Assembly (NCBI GenBank): GCA_016124515.1
Contig: WGNN01000013.1
Coordinates: forward strand, 1 to 48,668
DNA: 48,668 bases
Direction: 5' to 3'
Source of the DNA: a bacterium
GTDB lineage: Bacteria; Bacteroidota; Bacteroidia; CAILMK01; JACPUW01
Part shown: piece by piece, positions 46,531-48,668 of the stretch
Layout of the letters: each line of letters opens with the position of its first letter
Position numbering within the stretch: position 1 is the first letter of the stretch
Program-made: the position numbers and the translations under genes
The notes under the pieces: generated by a model
What the model was told of the DNA's origin: nothing
The model's input: only the letters and a program-made list of their open reading frames with translations
The model's database searches: none

Positions 46531-48668
46531 TTAGCGGTCGTTGAGGCTTTCGTTGCGCTTCATGCGTTGCATGGGGTTTTCTCCTTCGTTGTGGTTCCGC
46601 TCTTTAAACAGCTCAAAGCGGCTCGGTACCATTCTCGGTGGGTAGTAGTTGTCGTCGCGGTCGGTGTCGGCTATTTCAAGAAACGGATCTATTACCACCG
46701 ATACCACTTCTTTTTTTCGTGCAAAAACCTTGGTCACTGTGTCTTCGCCCATTTTCCATATTTCGGCGGGAATCCTTATTATTTCTGTACTTCCGTCGCT
46801 GTATTCAAATTTTATAATAATGGGCATCACAAGTCCGCCTCTGTTGGCAATGGCTATTTCGTAGTAATTGTAATCTGCATTGATAATGGCTTTTTCCTGT
46901 TCGCCAAGGCTTTTATAATAATTTTCAAAGTCAAGAATATCAACGGTATAGATTTCAAATTCATCGTGGTTTACATAAAAATCGCAGAGTGTTTCATCGG
47001 CTTCCACACGGGTTTCGGTCAGGGCCGAGTCGTTCCTGATTTCTGAAATGCCTCGCTCGCGGTTTATATAGTTTTCTTTGGCTAGTGGTTTTTCTATTGC
47101 GGGGTCTTTGCTATCAATTTTATACCATTTAAAACTGGCAATGGCTTGGTTGCAATGGTCGGTGGTATAAAACCATCCACGCCAAAACCAGTCTAAATCT
47201 ACCCCTGATGCATCTTCCATAGTTCTGAAAAAATCTGCCGGACTTGGGTGTTTGTAGGCCCAGCGTTCGCAGTATTCTTTAAAGGCAAAATCAAAAAGAT
47301 CGCGACCCAAAATGGTTTCGCGCAAAATATTCAAAGCGGTGGCGGGTTTTCCATAGGCATTGTTGCCAAATTGAAAAATAGATTCTGAGTTGGTCATGAT
47401 GGGACTGATAAACCTTTTGTCGCCGGCCATGTAGTCCACAATATTGGCGGCTGGACCGCGACGCGATGGGTAGTTTCTGTCCCAGGCTTGTTCGGTAAGG
47501 TACTGCACAAAGGTGTTGAAACCTTCGTCCATCCAGGTCCATTGGCGTTCGTCAGAGTTTATTATCATGGGAAAAAAATTGTGCCCTACTTCGTGAATGA
47601 TCACGCTTATCATGCCGTTTTTTGTTGATTCTGAATAGGTTCCGTCGGGCTCAGGTCTGCCACCATTGAAACAAATCATGGGATACTCCATGCCTATGCT
47701 TTTGCTGTGTACCGATATGGCCACCGGATATTGGTAGTTGATGGTGTGTTTTGAATAGGTGCGTATGGTGTGGTCAACTACCTTGGTAGAGTAACGTCCC
47801 CACAGTGGATTTCCTTCTTTGGGGTAATACGACATTGACATTATGGTTTTGCCGTTGATTTGTGTTCCCATGGCATCCCAAATAAATTTTCGCGAGCTGG
47901 CAAAAGCAAAGTCGCGCACATTTTCGGCATGAAAAGTCCAGGTTTTGTGTTCTTTCGATTTGTTTTTTTCTGCGGCTTCCGCTTCTTCCTGCGTCACTAT
48001 CAACACAGGTTCGGTGGCCGTTTTGGCGGTTTCAAATCGTTTTCGCTGCTCCGTGGTAAGCACCGAGCGGCTATTTTGAAGACTGCCGGTGGCGGCTACA
48101 ATATGGTCGGCAGGTACGGTAATGTTTACATCAAAATCACCAAAAGTGAGGGTAAACTCTCCGCGGCCCAGAAACTGTTTGTTTTGCCAACCCACATTGT
48201 CGATATACACACACATGCGCGGATAAAACTGCGCAATGGTATATAAATAGTTGTCTTCGTCTTTAAAATATTCGTAGCCCGAGCGCCCGCCCACTTCCAT
48301 GCGGTTGTTTATGTTGTACCACCATTTTATGTTGAAACTGTAGCTGCTGCCGGGTTTCAGTTCCTGTGGCAGGTCTATGCGCATCATGGTTTCTACTATG
48401 GTGTAGCTGAGCTCTTTGCCCGAGGCATCGCTTACTTCGGTGAGCTTAAAACCCCCGTCAAAGTCGTTGTGCAGGTTTTTGAGCTCGCCAAAATTCATCT
48501 TCGATTTTATTTCCATTTGCGAAATACGGTCGCGCATTGAGTTTTGTGCCCGCACATTTTGGTCAAGTTGCAGCCAAAGGTATTTCAGCACATCAGGCGA
48601 ATTGTTGGTATAGGTTATGGTTTCAAAACCTTCAATGGTTTGCTTGTCGTCGTTTAAAACCACATCAA
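46531..48668 (-). CDS. M1 family metallopeptidase (5' end truncated by the window edge)
   Basis: VIIHEVGHNFFPMIINSDERQWTWMDEGFNTFVQYL (HExxHN-18-E); frame stays open to the window edge. Confidence 0.9.
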   Translation of the reverse strand, partial: DVVLNDDKQTIEGFETITYTNNSPDVLKYLWLQLDQNVRAQNSMRDRISQMEIKSKMNFGELKNLHNDFDGGFKLTEVSDASGKELSYTIVETMMRIDLPQELKPGSSYSFNIKWWYNINNRMEVGGRSGYEYFKDEDNYLYTIAQFYPRMCVYIDNVGWQNKQFLGRGEFTLTFGDFDVNITVPADHIVAATGSLQNSRSVLTTEQRKRFETAKTATEPVLIVTQEEAEAAEKNKSKEHKTWTFHAENVRDFAFASSRKFIWDAMGTQINGKTIMSMSYYPKEGNPLWGRYSTKVVDHTIRTYSKHTINYQYPVAISVHSKSIGMEYPMICFNGGRPEPDGTYSESTKNGMISVIIHEVGHNFFPMIINSDERQWTWMDEGFNTFVQYLTEQAWDRNYPSRRGPAANIVDYMAGDKRFISPIMTNSESIFQFGNNAYGKPATALNILRETILGRDLFDFAFKEYCERWAYKHPSPADFFRTMEDASGVDLDWFWRGWFYTTDHCNQAIASFKWYKIDSKDPAIEKPLAKENYINRERGISEIRNDSALTETRVEADETLCDFYVNHDEFEIYTVDILDFENYYKSLGEQEKAIINADYNYYEIAIANRGGLVMPIIIKFEYSDGSTEIIRIPAEIWKMGEDTVTKVFARKKEVVSVVIDPFLEIADTDRDDNYYPPRMVPSRFELFKERNHNEGENPMQRMKRNESLNDR

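Noticed and set aside
1-48668. tRNA, rRNA, CRISPR array, IS element or prophage
   Set aside because: Intergenic regions were scanned by eye; no cloverleaf, direct-repeat/spacer pattern, transposase, integrase or phage structural motif was seen

Overview
The window is a dense, chromosome-like Bacteroidota segment (T9SS C-terminal sorting domains, a TonB receptor with a DUF4249-like lipoprotein, TAnnTTTG-type promoter elements). I support about 34 CDSs and saw no tRNA, rRNA, CRISPR array or mobile element. Housekeeping genes include purN, prfC, gltX, mtnA, elbB and an mltF-like gene. Four secreted T9SS-type proteins are present, one of them a 2563-aa protein built from about 22 alternating Fn3-like modules. 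The best candidate for an under-described system is the three-gene minus-strand cluster at 12886-16586: a DUF4178-like protein, a duplicated DUF350 membrane protein, and a membrane-anchored spermidine-synthase-like enzyme. Other points of interest are a SulP transporter with an extra uncharacterised C-terminal domain, a stand-alone Hint-like protein that seems to lack catalytic residues, a 57-aa membrane-protein-like ORF that overlaps gltX and contains a terminator hairpin, a MtfA-like peptidase with an ambiguous start, and neighbouring T9SS genes sharing a paralogous module. All product names come from reading motifs in the translations; no database search was run.
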